The notes: a model not told the origin generated them from the letters alone. Shown: positions 33,871-43,535, numbered from the stretch's first letter. The stretch is 64,000 nt of DNA from Thiovibrio frasassiensis (GCF_029607905.1 NZ_JAPHEH010000001.1:1393530-1457529), one strand, 5' to 3'. Translations and numbers: made by a program.

Positions 33871-34785
33871 TCAGCGCACGAGGCGGTGGATACCGACCAT
33901 TTCGGTGCGGCTGCGCAACTGGGTCTGGTAGCGGCGCAGGGCCTCTACCGTGGCCGGATAGGGATGGCCGATGCCCACCGCCTGTCCATGCTCTCCGGCG
34001 AGCTTGACCAGAAGCTCAAGTTGGGCCCTGATCTTGTCCGGATTCTGGTCGTTGTCGAGAAAGACGGTGCGGCGTTCTGTTTTAACCCCCATTTCCCGGG
34101 CAAGATCCGTGGCAACGGACTGGGGTGCGGTCACACTGTCCAGGAAAAAAAGGTTGCGGTTCCGGACGAGGGCCAACAGGGTCCGCATGGCCTCGGGGTT
34201 GGAGGTGAAACGGGAGCCCATGTGGTTGTTGATCCCGATGGCGTTGGGCACCGTTTGCAGGTCCTCATTGAAAAGGGTCCGCATGGTTTCCGGGCTCATG
34301 GCCGTGGTTAGGGTGCCGGGGCTGCCATTCCACTTTGGGTCCATGGGCTCAAGGGGCAGATGGAGAAGGATATCGCTCCCTTTGGCTCGGGCCTGTTTTT
34401 GCAACTCCGCGGAAAATGGGGTCCCTGGCAGGAAGGCGAAGGAAAGGGGCAGGTCTAGGGCGATGGCGGCCCTGCCGGTATTCTGTCGATTGCCCATATC
34501 GTCAATGACGATGGCCACAAGGGGTTTGTCCGACCGTGGCTTTTTTGCCGTTTTTTTGTGGGGGGGCACGACCGGTTGCGCCTGGGGAAGAGGTTTCTTC
34601 TTGGCCTGTTCGCTCAGCTGGGGAGGGGTAATTTCCCCCGACTTGCCCGGAAAGAGCAGCATGAAATAGGCGCCACCGGCCAGGGTCGCAACCACAAAAA
34701 AGAACAGGCAGAAGAAGCCGACACCTCGGTCCCCCTTCTTTTTCGCCCCTTTCCGGGCGGGTTTTTTGGAGGAGCCCTTGGGCAT
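33871..34785 (-). CDS. Divergent polysaccharide deacetylase family protein (YibQ-like)
   Basis: The 304-residue protein has a Lys-rich start (MPKGSSKKPARKGAKKKGDR), one membrane anchor (GFFCLFFFVVATLAGGAYFM), a Pro/Lys-rich linker to about residue 85, then the catalytic-type domain: PLVAIVIDDMGNRQNTGRAA, LPLSFAFLPGTPFS, DILLHLPLEPMDPKWNGSPG, INNHMGSRFTSNPEAMR, FFLDSVTAP and VGIGHPYPATVEAL. These match the divergent polysaccharide deacetylase family (DUF610), whose members often sit with envelope genes; substrate is unknown. It starts 3 bp after the polyprenyl synthase stop, so both form one unit. Confidence 0.88.
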   Translation of the reverse strand: MPKGSSKKPARKGAKKKGDRGVGFFCLFFFVVATLAGGAYFMLLFPGKSGEITPPQLSEQAKKKPLPQAQPVVPPHKKTAKKPRSDKPLVAIVIDDMGNRQNTGRAAIALDLPLSFAFLPGTPFSAELQKQARAKGSDILLHLPLEPMDPKWNGSPGTLTTAMSPETMRTLFNEDLQTVPNAIGINNHMGSRFTSNPEAMRTLLALVRNRNLFFLDSVTAPQSVATDLAREMGVKTERRTVFLDNDQNPDKIRAQLELLVKLAGEHGQAVGIGHPYPATVEALRRYQTQLRSRTEMVGIHRLVR

Positions 34786-34788
34786 CGC

Positions 34789-35769
34789 TTACTTGTCCCG
34801 GCTTAAGACATAGTGGGCCAAGCCGGCCAGAGGCGTCTTAGCCGGTGCCTCGCCGAAGATGGTAAGTCCGGCAAGCGCCTCTTGGATCAGTGCTTCCGCC
34901 TGCTCCCTGGCCAGGGAAAATCCCTGGTATTTTTCGATGATGGCCTGGGCGTGAGGCAGTTCTCGGCTGCGTTCCTGGGGTGTTCCCTTGAGTAAAGCGA
35001 TCAGCCGTTCGCGATCTGGGGCTTCGGCCTTTGCCAGGGTCTTGATCAGGGGCAGGGTCATCTTGCCTTCCTGGAAATCGTTGCCCACCACCTTACCGGT
35101 CTTGGCCGGGTCGCCGAGATAATCCAGCAGGTCGTCAACGATCTGGAAGGCCAAGCCCAGGTTGGTCCCATAGGTGCGCAGGGCGATCCGTTGGGCGGGG
35201 GAGCCCTGGTTGTGACCAATGCCCGCCTCGCAGGCCGCGGCAATGAGGGCGGCGGTTTTGCCCATCAGGACCTGGAAATATTTTTCCTCGGAGATGAGCA
35301 TCTCTGTGGCGTTGTGCATCTGCATAAATTCCGACTCGACCATGGCCGCCGTGGCGCGGCCGATTAGGGACATGGCTGTCGGGCCGCCCACCTCGCTGGC
35401 CAGGGCCATGGCATGGGCATGCAGATAATCCCCGGCCAGGATGACCGGCTCCATTCCCCAGAGAGTATTGGCGGTTTTGGCCCCCCGCCGCAGGGTGGCG
35501 TGATCGATGACATCATCGTGCAGCAGGCTGGCCGCATGGAGATACTCGAAAGAAATGGCCAAGCGCGGGGTATCTTCAGGGGGAGTCCCGACCAGGCTCG
35601 CGGCCAGCAGGGTGAGCAGCGGGCGGATGCGCTTGCCGCCCTGGAAGATGGCATGGCGGATGATCTGGGCCAGGAGCGGGCTTTCAACGATGGCCAGATC
35701 AGCCTCCATCACCGCGTCGATTTGCACCGCCTTTTCTTTGAAAAGCGCAAGCAGCTCGGAGTTGTTCAT
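34789..35769 (-). CDS. ispB: Long-chain all-trans polyprenyl diphosphate synthase (IspB-like)
   Basis: Makes the isoprenoid tail of a respiratory quinone by adding isopentenyl units. The 326-residue protein shows IFQGGKRIRPLLTLLAASLV, the first Asp-rich motif LLHDDVIDHATLRRG, GDYLHAHAMALASEVG, FQIVDDLLDYLGDPAKTGKV (second Asp-rich motif), and GNDFQEGKMTLPLI. The residue five before the first Asp is Ala, the small residue that permits long products, so an octaprenyl or heptaprenyl chain is more likely than farnesyl. Exact chain length is inferred. GGAGA precedes the ATG. A deacetylase-like gene follows after 3 bp. Confidence 0.9.
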   Translation of the reverse strand: MNNSELLALFKEKAVQIDAVMEADLAIVESPLLAQIIRHAIFQGGKRIRPLLTLLAASLVGTPPEDTPRLAISFEYLHAASLLHDDVIDHATLRRGAKTANTLWGMEPVILAGDYLHAHAMALASEVGGPTAMSLIGRATAAMVESEFMQMHNATEMLISEEKYFQVLMGKTAALIAAACEAGIGHNQGSPAQRIALRTYGTNLGLAFQIVDDLLDYLGDPAKTGKVVGNDFQEGKMTLPLIKTLAKAEAPDRERLIALLKGTPQERSRELPHAQAIIEKYQGFSLAREQAEALIQEALAGLTIFGEAPAKTPLAGLAHYVLSRDK

Positions 35770-35896
35770 GATCTTTTCTCCGTAATCGTTTTCATAATTT
35801 TCGGCTAGTCCTAGTATGGTAAACGTTCAGCAGTGCTGCAGATGCGCGGAAGAGGTCTGCAAGCTATAGCCAGCCTATGCGAGCAGGGTGATGACA

Positions 35897-35924
35897 AAGC
35901 AGCTGCGGTGCGGCTGAATGGTTA
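35897..35924 (-). repeat. 28-bp dispersed repeat, copy 1, supplying the helicase stop codon
   Basis: Read leftward it starts TAACCATTC, where TAA is the stop of the DinG-like gene, and contains CACCGCA and CTGCTT. It matches 25 of 28 bases of a copy at 40018-40045 that supplies the stop of another gene. Weaker similarity continues for about 30 bases beyond (CTCGC, AGCTAT-like blocks). Confidence 0.55.
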
Positions 35925-37889
35925 TGATTCCTCCTGGAAAAAATCCCGCACCGGACCAAGTTCTCGGCAGATCGGGCTCTGGGGCAGGCTTTTCAAGAAG
36001 AGTCTGCCATACTGCTTGCTAAAGAGGCGGACATCGCAGATGGCAAGCACCCCCCGGTCGGTGGAGCTGCGCATCAACCGGCCCACACCCTGGCGCAGGG
36101 TCAGGATGGCGCGGGGGATTTGAAAGTCGAAGAAGGGGTTGCCGCCCTCATTTTTGATCCGTTCCATGCGGGCCATAATAACAGGGTCCGAGGGGACTTC
36201 AAACGGAAGTTTGTCGATGATCACGCAGCTCAGCGATTCGCCCACCACATCCACCCCCTCCCAGAAGCTGGCCACCGCCAGGAGGACGGAATGGGTCTGT
36301 TCCTGAAACTGCTCAAGCAGTCGGGCCTTGGGCGCCTCCCCCTGCATCAGCACCGGAAATGGCAGGCGGCCGAGGAAAACCTCGTGGGCCGCGCGCATGG
36401 CGTTGATGCTGGTGAAAAGTACGAGGGTCCTCCCGTTGGCCGCCATGATCAACTCCTGCATCAGTTGCTGGGTAGCGGCCGGAAACTCCCGGGCCTGGGG
36501 CTCTGGAAACCCCTTGCCCGGCACAAAGAGCAGGGTCCGCTGTGCGTAATCAAAGGGGGTGGTCAGGGTTATGGTTGGGGTGTTTTTGGGCAAGCCGATG
36601 CGGTTGGCAAAGTAGGTGAAGGTATTGTCCGTGGTCAGGGTGGCTGAGGTGAAAATCACACTTCGGGTCTGTGCGTAGAGGAAATCCTGCAGCTCTGAGG
36701 CAATGTCAATGGGCGAGGCGGACAGGGCCACGGTTTTTTCCCGCCGCTCGTACCAGTAGACCGAGGAGGAGTCTTGCGCTTGGGTGATGGTGGTGAAGGA
36801 GGCCAGCATCTCTTCCGCCCTCCGCTGCATGCCTTGCCAGGACTCCCCGTTCATGGCCGTTTTGGCCAGTTGATTGCAGAGCCCCTTGATCTGGTCGATG
36901 AACCGTTGCCGTTCTTCATCCCAGCCGGGGAAGCGGTCGATGAATTGCAGCAGGGAGAAACGGCCCCGCTCCCTGGGGAAAAGCTCGGCAAAGAGATCGA
37001 CCTGTTTGGCCAGTGCCCGGGCGGTTTGGATAACTCCGTCCTTGGCGCGGCCCACCAGATCGGCTTGGGCTGCGGTTTCCAGATCCTTAACCAGATCCAC
37101 CACCTGATAATGGCTGAAGGAGGTGCCGAAGTATTGGGTTGCGACGCTTTCCAGGTGATGGGCCTCGTCGAAGATCACCGATTCGTAGCGGGGCAGAACC
37201 TCGGCATGGCCGAAACGGCGCAGGGCAAGGTCGGAAAAGAAGAGGTGGTGGTTGACCACCAGCAGCTGGGCCTGGCCCGCTTTTTTGCGTAGCTGCGTGA
37301 TGAAGCAGGAGGAATTGTCCGGGCAGTTGGTGCCCAGGCACTGGCTGGCCGAGGCGGTGATAGCCTGCCAGAGCGGGGCATTGTCCGCCAGCCAGGAGAG
37401 TTCGCTCCGGTCGCCGTTTTCGGTTTCTTCAAGCCAGTCGGCGAGCCGCTGGGTGTCGCGGTCGTCGGCAAAGAGATTTCGCTGGGGTGAAGCCAGGAAC
37501 TGCTGCCAGCGGTAGAGGCAGAGGTAGTTTTGTCTGCCTTTGATGCAGAGGGCGTTCAGGTTTGGGGCAAGGTGTTTTCGGATGAAGGGGATTTCCTTGG
37601 TGAGAATCTGGTCCTGCAGGTTGAGAGTATTGGTGGAAACCACCACTTTCTGGCCGCTGAGGATGGCCGGGACAAGATAGGCCAGGGTCTTGCCGGTGCC
37701 GGTACCCGCCTCTACCGCCAGCATCCCCGGCTGACCCAACCGTTCCTCTTCCGACAGTTCCAGAGTGGCAGCAATGGCTTCGGCCATGCGGAGCTGGCTG
37801 GGGCGCGATTCGTAGCCGGGCAGTTTTTGGGCCAGGATGCCGCCTTGGGCAAAGATTTCGGCCATGGTATCGGAGAGGGACGTGGACAT
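35922..37889 (-). CDS. DinG-like Fe-S DNA helicase
   Basis: A 5'-3' superfamily 2 helicase of the XPD/DinG type, likely for R-loop or damaged-DNA resolution. The 655-residue protein has Walker A VEAGTGTGKTLAYL near residue 60, motif Ia VVSTNTLNLQDQIL, the DEAH box VIFDEAHHLESVA, motif VIFTSATL and the C-terminal LRQGVGRLMRSSTDRGV. Candidate cluster cysteines are in NYLCLYRW and CLGTNCPDNSSC (residues about 120 and 184-195). No exonuclease domain is present, unlike Gram-positive DinG. The start MSTSLSDTMAEIF has an internal ATG alternative. It is divergent from the universal stress gene. Confidence 0.9.
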   Translation of the reverse strand: MSTSLSDTMAEIFAQGGILAQKLPGYESRPSQLRMAEAIAATLELSEEERLGQPGMLAVEAGTGTGKTLAYLVPAILSGQKVVVSTNTLNLQDQILTKEIPFIRKHLAPNLNALCIKGRQNYLCLYRWQQFLASPQRNLFADDRDTQRLADWLEETENGDRSELSWLADNAPLWQAITASASQCLGTNCPDNSSCFITQLRKKAGQAQLLVVNHHLFFSDLALRRFGHAEVLPRYESVIFDEAHHLESVATQYFGTSFSHYQVVDLVKDLETAAQADLVGRAKDGVIQTARALAKQVDLFAELFPRERGRFSLLQFIDRFPGWDEERQRFIDQIKGLCNQLAKTAMNGESWQGMQRRAEEMLASFTTITQAQDSSSVYWYERREKTVALSASPIDIASELQDFLYAQTRSVIFTSATLTTDNTFTYFANRIGLPKNTPTITLTTPFDYAQRTLLFVPGKGFPEPQAREFPAATQQLMQELIMAANGRTLVLFTSINAMRAAHEVFLGRLPFPVLMQGEAPKARLLEQFQEQTHSVLLAVASFWEGVDVVGESLSCVIIDKLPFEVPSDPVIMARMERIKNEGGNPFFDFQIPRAILTLRQGVGRLMRSSTDRGVLAICDVRLFSKQYGRLFLKSLPQSPICRELGPVRDFFQEES

Positions 37890-38048
37890 CTGGCTTTACT
37901 CTGGCTCAGGATTCAAGGGGATTTCTCTCCTGTTGACAAGGGGAAAAGCATTCTGCTAGCCTGATCAAGGAGAGAGGAAATGCGACCAGGCTTGGCCCAA
38001 GGTCGCGGTCATGGCTGAATTGTGACATCTATACCATAAGGAGGGGAA

Positions 38049-38495
38049 ATGAACGAAATTAAAAAGATTTTGGTTCCCGTGGATTTTTCAGAGAATTCGC
38101 AAAAGATTCTCGCTACGGCCGCTGATTTTGCCGCCAAGTTCAAGGCAGAGCTGGCGGTTGTTTTTGTGGTGCAGAGCTTTGACGATTATTCCGGTTTTTT
38201 CGTGCCCCACATGCCCATCATCCAGCTGGAAGAGGAGATGATCAAAAGCGCCACGGAAAAGATGAAGAGTTTTGTGGTGGAAACCCTTAATGGTTCGGTT
38301 CCCCATACCACGGCGATCCTGAGCGGCGACGTGGTCGAGGAGCTCAATCGCTATGCCGGGACAGAGAAGGCCGACCTGATTGTCATGGGCACCCATGGAT
38401 ACAAAGGACTGGATAAGATCCTTTTCGGCAGCGTGGCGGAAAAGATTGTCAAAACCGCGCCCTGCCCGGTGCTGACCATCAACCCTTACCGGTAG
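38049..38495 (+). CDS. Universal stress protein UspA family
   Basis: Cytoplasmic nucleotide-binding stress protein. The 148-residue single domain has KKILVPVDFSENSQKILATA at the start and the ATP-binding signature MGTHGYKGLDKILFGSVAEK (G-x2-G-x9-G-S) near residue 114, ending with PVLTINPYR. AAGGAGGGG lies 3 bases before the ATG, a strong site. It is a single-gene unit that converges on an uncharacterised gene 5 bp away. Confidence 0.94.
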   Translation: MNEIKKILVPVDFSENSQKILATAADFAAKFKAELAVVFVVQSFDDYSGFFVPHMPIIQLEEEMIKSATEKMKSFVVETLNGSVPHTTAILSGDVVEELNRYAGTEKADLIVMGTHGYKGLDKILFGSVAEKIVKTAPCPVLTINPYR

Positions 38496-38500
38496 AAGAT

Positions 38501-39595
38501 TCAGCTGAGAACCGCGAGCAGCCCGGTGGTTGTCGCCGGCCCTTGTTTCGGTTTGGCCATGGGGGTTCCGGTCAGTTCGGTAAAAAGGTCTCTGAGGGTG
38601 GTCCCCTCGTAGGCGTAAAAACGCAGACCCTTTTCGGTCGGCCGGTTTTCCAAAAACGGCAGGGAGGCCCGGTTCAGTTCGTTCCCAGCCCCTTGCAGGG
38701 CTGTAAGCTGCTCGGCAGAGATTGTCCCGCTGGCGGCAACCCCGAGCAGCTCCCGGTTGAAATGGACCCGGGCAGCCTCGATGGCGGTTTTCAATGCTTC
38801 AGTCTGGGCGTCATCTGCCATGTTTTCTTTTTGGGTCGGCAGGATGAGGCTGACCAGCAGCCTGGAAGGCTTGCCGGTGAGAGCCTCATACCTCTCGGCG
38901 AGCAGGCCCTGGACCTCTTCGTGGGTCGTCACCAGCAGGGGAAACTCCGGTGCCCTGGGATCCCGGGTGTAGAGGCGGCCCCAGGCCTTGATCAGCCGGG
39001 CCACGTTGATCGTCGGGCCGCTTGGCCCCGCGCTTGCAGCAAGTTCCCGGAGGGCCTGCCCCTCTTCTTCGTCTTCCTCCTCTTCCCCTGACGCGTCGCC
39101 CCGGATGGCGGCAAAGAGTTCCGCTTCCTTGCCCGAGATGGCCATGAAGCCTTGGTTGATTTCCCGCTCTTCCTCCCGGAACATCTCCGCCAGCTTCAGG
39201 ATGAGCATGGCCTGCCAGAGCACTTCGTTCTCTGCTTGTTGCGGCCGGTCGGTTGGCGTGCCGGAGCGCAGGCTTGCAGCCAGGGCGCCGACCGTGGCCT
39301 CGTCCCGGTCAGCATGTCCGGCGGAAAGAGAGGCGAGAAGTCCGCTGTGGAATTCCGCTTCATGGCCCCTGAGTTCTTTGGCCAGGGAGTGGAAACGATC
39401 CTGCTCTCTGTCGGAAAGCTGCACCGGCGTGTATCCTATGCTGGACTCGGGTGTTTCGTTTTTGTCGGCCAGGGGGGTGTTCGCGTCCGGCAGAGTATAA
39501 AAGAAGAGGGCGTCGCACAGGAGCCGGAAGGGTTGCAGGTCAGAGGGATGGGGGCTGGTTTCCGGAGAAAAAAGGGCGTTGAGCGATTGTCTCAT
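38501..39595 (-). CDS. Uncharacterised acidic protein, 364 residues
   Basis: I do not recognise this protein. It is soluble, rich in Glu, Ala and Leu, with no signal peptide or membrane helix. A strongly acidic linker (ASGEEEEDEEEGQALREL, about residues 167-184) separates a helical N-terminal half (FHSLAKELRGHEAEFHSGLL; EVLWQAMLILKLAEMFREEE) from a C-terminal half containing LIKAWGRLYTRDPRAPEFPL and LLVSLILPTQKENM. The coding signature is good: long frame, no interruption, GC-rich third positions. The neighbours (a stress gene, a small membrane protein) do not suggest a role. Confidence 0.75.
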   Translation of the reverse strand: MRQSLNALFSPETSPHPSDLQPFRLLCDALFFYTLPDANTPLADKNETPESSIGYTPVQLSDREQDRFHSLAKELRGHEAEFHSGLLASLSAGHADRDEATVGALAASLRSGTPTDRPQQAENEVLWQAMLILKLAEMFREEEREINQGFMAISGKEAELFAAIRGDASGEEEEDEEEGQALRELAASAGPSGPTINVARLIKAWGRLYTRDPRAPEFPLLVTTHEEVQGLLAERYEALTGKPSRLLVSLILPTQKENMADDAQTEALKTAIEAARVHFNRELLGVAASGTISAEQLTALQGAGNELNRASLPFLENRPTEKGLRFYAYEGTTLRDLFTELTGTPMAKPKQGPATTTGLLAVLS

Positions 39596-39680
39596 TTGTA
39601 ATTCCTGTTACAATGGGCTGGAAATCTCCCCGGGTAGAGCCAAGGGGAATATGTGAATAAAATTAAACAACAGGCTGCAC

Positions 39681-39977
39681 ATGCAAAAGATACAGGAGCA
39701 TATTACCCTGGCTATCCTGGGTATTGTCTATCTGCTGGCCAGTGTCCGTTATTTTCCCGGGCGGGCCATGCATTCCATCGTGGAAACCCTGATCCATATC
39801 CTCTCCGTGGCGCCGATCAATCTGGGGGCCACGTTGGTGATTGTCGCCGTTCTGCAACGCTTGGTCAAAGAGCGGCTGCCGTTCAGCAGGTCGCTGCGTT
39901 TTTTCCTGGTTATCGCTATTTCGCTGGAGTTCATCCTCGGGCTGGCCCATTATTTTGAAATAAATGGGGCGGTTTAG
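39681..39977 (+). CDS. Small integral membrane protein, uncharacterised
   Basis: The 98-residue product has three hydrophobic stretches: ITLAILGIVYLLASVRYF, INLGATLVIVAVLQRLV and FFLVIAISLEFILGLAHYF. A conserved-looking MHSIVETLIHILSVAPINLG lies between the first two. Only a weak CAGG lies before the ATG. The pattern slightly recalls PsiE/phosphate-starvation membrane proteins, but I cannot confirm that. It is divergent from the acidic protein gene and ends 40 bp before the second 28-bp repeat. Confidence 0.55.
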   Translation: MQKIQEHITLAILGIVYLLASVRYFPGRAMHSIVETLIHILSVAPINLGATLVIVAVLQRLVKERLPFSRSLRFFLVIAISLEFILGLAHYFEINGAV

Positions 39978-40017
39978 CCTGAGCGGATCAGGCCGAAGAT
40001 AGCTCAGCGAGAGTGCG

Positions 40018-40045
40018 AAGCAGATGCGGTGCTGCCGAATGGTTA
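40018..40045 (-). repeat. 28-bp dispersed repeat, copy 2, supplying the acyltransferase-like stop codon
   Basis: Same element as at 35897-35924, 25/28 identical, again placed so that its first bases TAA end the upstream gene. Beyond the core both copies carry CTCGC and a TAGC-type block with a short gap between them. Confidence 0.55.
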
Positions 40046-40840
40046 CCGGATCAGCGAGTTGCTGGTGTGCCAGCCGGAAGGCGCAGTGGTGTTGGGCAGG
40101 ACAATGGATTTTTTCCCGAGCACCGTGCCGGGGTTGGTCACCGCATTGCAGCCTGTCTGTACCTTGTCGCCAAATATTGCCCCGAATTTGCGTAATCCCG
40201 AACTGATGGGGCCGTCCGGGGTTTTCACCAGGACATCCCCGCCGGTGAAGCGCAGGTTTGCCAGTTTGGTTCCAGCCCCCAAGTTTACCTCGTTGCCCAG
40301 GATGCTGTCGCCCAGATAGGCGAAATGCCCGGCTTTGGCATCGTCGAGGAAGATTGCGTGCTTGACCTCGGTGACATGGCCGACCACGCAGCGCGCACCC
40401 ACCAGGCAATGGCCCCGCAGATAGGCGCCCTGCCGGATCTCGCTCTGATCGCCGATGATCACCGGACCCTTGATGAAGGCCCCGGATTCCACCAGCACCC
40501 CCTTCCCTATACTGAGCGGGCCGCCGGCCAATACCGCCCCGGCCATGAGAACGCTGGCTCCTTCCAGAAGCACGCCCTCGCGGAAAACCTTGAGCCTGCC
40601 CTTGGTGGCGTCACCAAATTCGATGGTGAGGTCGGTGGCTGCAAGCAACAGCGTGTCGTGGAGAACCAGGGTGGCCGGAAGGGGGCCTGGGTTTTGCGGC
40701 CAAGCGATTTGCGGCCAGGGATACTCCGTCATATAGCTTTTCAGCCGGGCCAGCGCCTGCCAGGGGTATTCCTCCGCGACGAAAAGAGAGGCATGCACAT
40801 AGTGGCTGAGATCAAAAAAAGAAGCGTTTGTAAGGTTCAT
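40043..40840 (-). CDS. Left-handed beta-helix (hexapeptide repeat) protein, GlmU acyltransferase-like
   Basis: The 265-residue protein has an N-terminal segment (FDLSHYVHASLFVAEEYPWQ), then repeating hexapeptide turns: VLLEGASVLMAGAVLAGGPL, SIGKGVLVESGAFIKGPVII, EIRQGAYLRGHCLVGARCVV and NEVNLGAGTKLANLRF. The last is like GlmU's NLGAGTxxANxRF, and HVTEVKHAIFLDDAKAGHFA, YLGDSILG matches the acceptor region of bifunctional GlmU/UAP enzymes. The uridylyltransferase domain is absent, so it could be a stand-alone acetyltransferase or sugar-1-phosphate modifying partner. Its stop codon is in a 28-bp repeat. No ribosome binding site is strong at ATG 40840. Confidence 0.8.
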   Translation of the reverse strand: MNLTNASFFDLSHYVHASLFVAEEYPWQALARLKSYMTEYPWPQIAWPQNPGPLPATLVLHDTLLLAATDLTIEFGDATKGRLKVFREGVLLEGASVLMAGAVLAGGPLSIGKGVLVESGAFIKGPVIIGDQSEIRQGAYLRGHCLVGARCVVGHVTEVKHAIFLDDAKAGHFAYLGDSILGNEVNLGAGTKLANLRFTGGDVLVKTPDGPISSGLRKFGAIFGDKVQTGCNAVTNPGTVLGKKSIVLPNTTAPSGWHTSNSLIR

Positions 40841-41120
40841 CGGGATCGGTTGCCGGTTGTTTTTTGTTGGCCGTCATGGCATGATTGCTTAAATGCTCTC
40901 TGTCGTCCCGGGGTGGAACACTCTGCCGGACGCAGGGGTACTATGGTGCAAAACCACGATTTCTTCAAGCAGATTTCAGGGCTGCTCCCGCTCAGCGGAT
41001 ATCGCCTTGACTTCATGGGGAGGCGTGCTTATGTTGCCAAACTTAAACCCTTGTTCTCTTCGCCACCCTCTTGTTTCGTCAAGGGTGGTTTGTCGATAAA
41101 ATATAACCTGGAGGCATGTT
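40841..41120 (+). promoter_or_regulatory. lon upstream region with leader hairpin
   Basis: A 280-bp gap divergent between the beta-helix gene and lon. At 41063-41088 CCACCC(TC)TTG pairs with CAAGGGTGG across a loop with a 2-base bulge, just ahead of the lon ribosome binding site. I find no clear sigma-32 promoter or CIRCE element. A 62-codon frame from 40943 lacks any recognisable feature. Confidence 0.35.
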
Positions 41121-43496
41121 GTGGATATTAATGATTCCATGACCTCAGAGTTGAATGATTTTCATGATTCCGAAGGGCAGGAGATCCCCGGGGAATTGCC
41201 GCTCATGGCGGTACGTGATGTGGTTATCTTCAATTATATGATCATCCCCCTCTTTGTCGGCCGGCCTGCTTCGGTGGGTGCGGTCAACGATGCGATGAGC
41301 AAGGACAAACTCCTCATGCTCGTTACCCAGAGGGACGCCTCTCTGGACGAGCCGCAGGCCGAGGATATGTATGATGTGGGCATGGTCTGCATGATCATGC
41401 GCACCCTCAAGCTGCCGGACGGCCGCCTCAAGGTGCTGGTTCAAGCCCTGCGCAAGGCGCGGGTCGAATCCTTTGTTCAGGAAGAGCCCCACCATATCGC
41501 CCGGATCGAGTTGATCCAGGATGAAGAGGAGGAGGAGGTCTCCGTGGAGATGGAGGCGCTGATGCGCAATGTCCGCGAGCAGACGGAAAAGATCCTCTCG
41601 CTCAAGGGCATCATGTCTTCCGATCTCATGGTTATCCTCAATAACGTGGAGGAGCCGGGGCGGCTCGCCGATCTGGTGGTCTCGAACCTCCAGCTCAAGG
41701 TTTCCGAGTCCCAGTCGGTGCTGGAAACCTTTGATCCGGCCCTGCGCTTGAAAAAGGTGGCCGACTATCTGCAAAAAGAGCTGGAAGTCTCCACCATGCA
41801 GGCCAAGATCCAGTCCGAGGCCAAGGAGGAGATGAGCCGTACCCAGCGCGAGTATTACCTGCGCGAGCAGTTGCAGGCCCTGAAAAAAGAACTGGGCGAT
41901 ATCGATGACCGCTCCCAGGAGATGGAGGAGTTGCGGGACAGGCTGGCCAAATGCCGGATGCCGCCCGAGGTGAAGAAGGAGGCGGCCAAGCAGCTGAAAC
42001 GGCTGGAGACCATGCATCCCGATGCCTCGGAGGCCTCCATTGTCCGCACCTATATCGACTGGATTCTCGACCTGCCATGGCGCAAGGGCACCAAGGACCG
42101 CATCGATCTCAAGCTCGCCAAGGCGGTGCTGGACGAGGATCACTACGGGCTGGAGAAGGTCAAGGAGCGGATCCTTGAATACTTGGCCGTGCGTTCGCTC
42201 AACAAGACGACCAAGGGGCCGATCCTCTGTTTTGTCGGACCCCCAGGCGTGGGCAAGACCTCGCTCGGGCAGTCCATCGCCCGGGCCATGGGCCGGAAGT
42301 TCCACCGTATTTCCTTGGGCGGCATGCACGACGAGGCCGAGATCCGCGGTCACCGCCGCACCTATATCGGCGCCATGCCGGGTCGGATCATCCAGGGGTT
42401 GAAAACGGCGGGGGCCAACAACCCGGTCTTCATGTTCGACGAGATCGACAAGGTCGGCGCCGACTACCGGGGCGACCCATCCTCCGCCCTGCTGGAGGTG
42501 TTGGATCCGGCCCAGAACACCGATTTTACCGACCATTACCTCAACATGCCCTTTGATCTTTCCAAGGTCATGTTCATCACCACCGCCAACATGGCGGATA
42601 CCATCCCGGCTCCGCTCTATGACCGGATGGAGGTGATTCGTCTGGCCGGTTACACCCTTGAGGAGAAGGTGGAGATCGCCCGCCGTTATCTGGTCCCCCG
42701 GCAGATTGAGGAAAACGGCCTCACCGCCAAGCATCTCAAGTTCGACGATGTGGTGCTGGCCAAGATCATCACCAACTATACCCGGGAAGCAGGGGTGCGG
42801 AATCTGGAGCGGGAGATCGGCACCATCTGCCGCAAGAATGCCAGGAAGGTCGCGGAAGGCAGCAAGGGGCCTTTTCCCCTCACGGATCGGACCCTGAGCA
42901 AGTTTCTCGGCCCGCCCAAGTTTACACCAGAGTCGGAAACCGAGATCATCGACCAGCCGGGCATGGCCACCGGTCTTGCCTGGACCGAGGTGGGCGGGGA
43001 GATCCTCTATATCGAGATCTCCATCTTGAAGGGGCGCGGCAACCTGACCATGACCGGCCAACTGGGCGATGTGATGAAGGAATCCGCCCAGGCCGCTCTG
43101 AGCTTCTGCCGCTCACGGTTGAAAAAGCTCAAGCTTGCCGATAATTATTTCGAGGAGATCGATATCCATGTGCATGTACCGGCCGGCGCCATTCCCAAGG
43201 ACGGGCCGTCCGCCGGGGTGACCATCGCCACCGCCATGTATTCGGCGCTTTCCCGGAAAAAGGTGCGCCAGGATGTGGCCATGACCGGGGAGATTACCTT
43301 GCGGGGGAGGGTGCTGCCCATCGGCGGTCTCAAAGAGAAGGCCTTGGCCGCCCTGCGGGCCGGGATCACCACGGTGATCATCCCGGAGCAGAACAAGAAG
43401 GATCTGGTGGAGATTCCCGAGGATCTCCGCAAGAAGATCAAATTCGTCCCCGTGAAGAACATGGATCGGATTCTTTCCATCGTTTTTCAGGATTAA
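41121..43496 (+). CDS. lon: ATP-dependent protease Lon
   Basis: Lon degrades misfolded and regulatory proteins in the cytoplasm. The 791-residue protein has the substrate-binding LON domain ([20 protein letters not shown]), a long coiled region ([20 protein letters not shown]), Walker [21 protein letters not shown], Walker [21 protein letters not shown], and the protease motif [20 protein letters not shown] with the catalytic Ser, plus the catalytic Lys in [14 protein letters not shown]. The start is the GTG at 41121, with GGAGG 6 bases upstream. Size is normal for Lon A. mltG follows within 40-70 bp. Confidence 0.97.
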   Translation: MDINDSMTSELNDFHDSEGQEIPGELPLMAVRDVVIFNYMIIPLFVGRPASVGAVNDAMSKDKLLMLVTQRDASLDEPQAEDMYDVGMVCMIMRTLKLPDGRLKVLVQALRKARVESFVQEEPHHIARIELIQDEEEEEVSVEMEALMRNVREQTEKILSLKGIMSSDLMVILNNVEEPGRLADLVVSNLQLKVSESQSVLETFDPALRLKKVADYLQKELEVSTMQAKIQSEAKEEMSRTQREYYLREQLQALKKELGDIDDRSQEMEELRDRLAKCRMPPEVKKEAAKQLKRLETMHPDASEASIVRTYIDWILDLPWRKGTKDRIDLKLAKAVLDEDHYGLEKVKERILEYLAVRSLNKTTKGPILCFVGPPGVGKTSLGQSIARAMGRKFHRISLGGMHDEAEIRGHRRTYIGAMPGRIIQGLKTAGANNPVFMFDEIDKVGADYRGDPSSALLEVLDPAQNTDFTDHYLNMPFDLSKVMFITTANMADTIPAPLYDRMEVIRLAGYTLEEKVEIARRYLVPRQIEENGLTAKHLKFDDVVLAKIITNYTREAGVRNLEREIGTICRKNARKVAEGSKGPFPLTDRTLSKFLGPPKFTPESETEIIDQPGMATGLAWTEVGGEILYIEISILKGRGNLTMTGQLGDVMKESAQAALSFCRSRLKKLKLADNYFEEIDIHVHVPAGAIPKDGPSAGVTIATAMYSALSRKKVRQDVAMTGEITLRGRVLPIGGLKEKALAALRAGITTVIIPEQNKKDLVEIPEDLRKKIKFVPVKNMDRILSIVFQD

Positions 43497-43535
43497 GACA
43501 GCGACGCAGGCAGAGCGCGATTCGGCGCTGCCTCG

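Noticed and set aside
40893-41131. Small open frames upstream of lon
   Set aside because: No ribosome binding site, no recognisable domain, and they run into the lon leader.
41145-43061. A 638-codon open frame on the minus strand
   Set aside because: Antisense to lon; composition is a mirror of the lon codons, with no motif.
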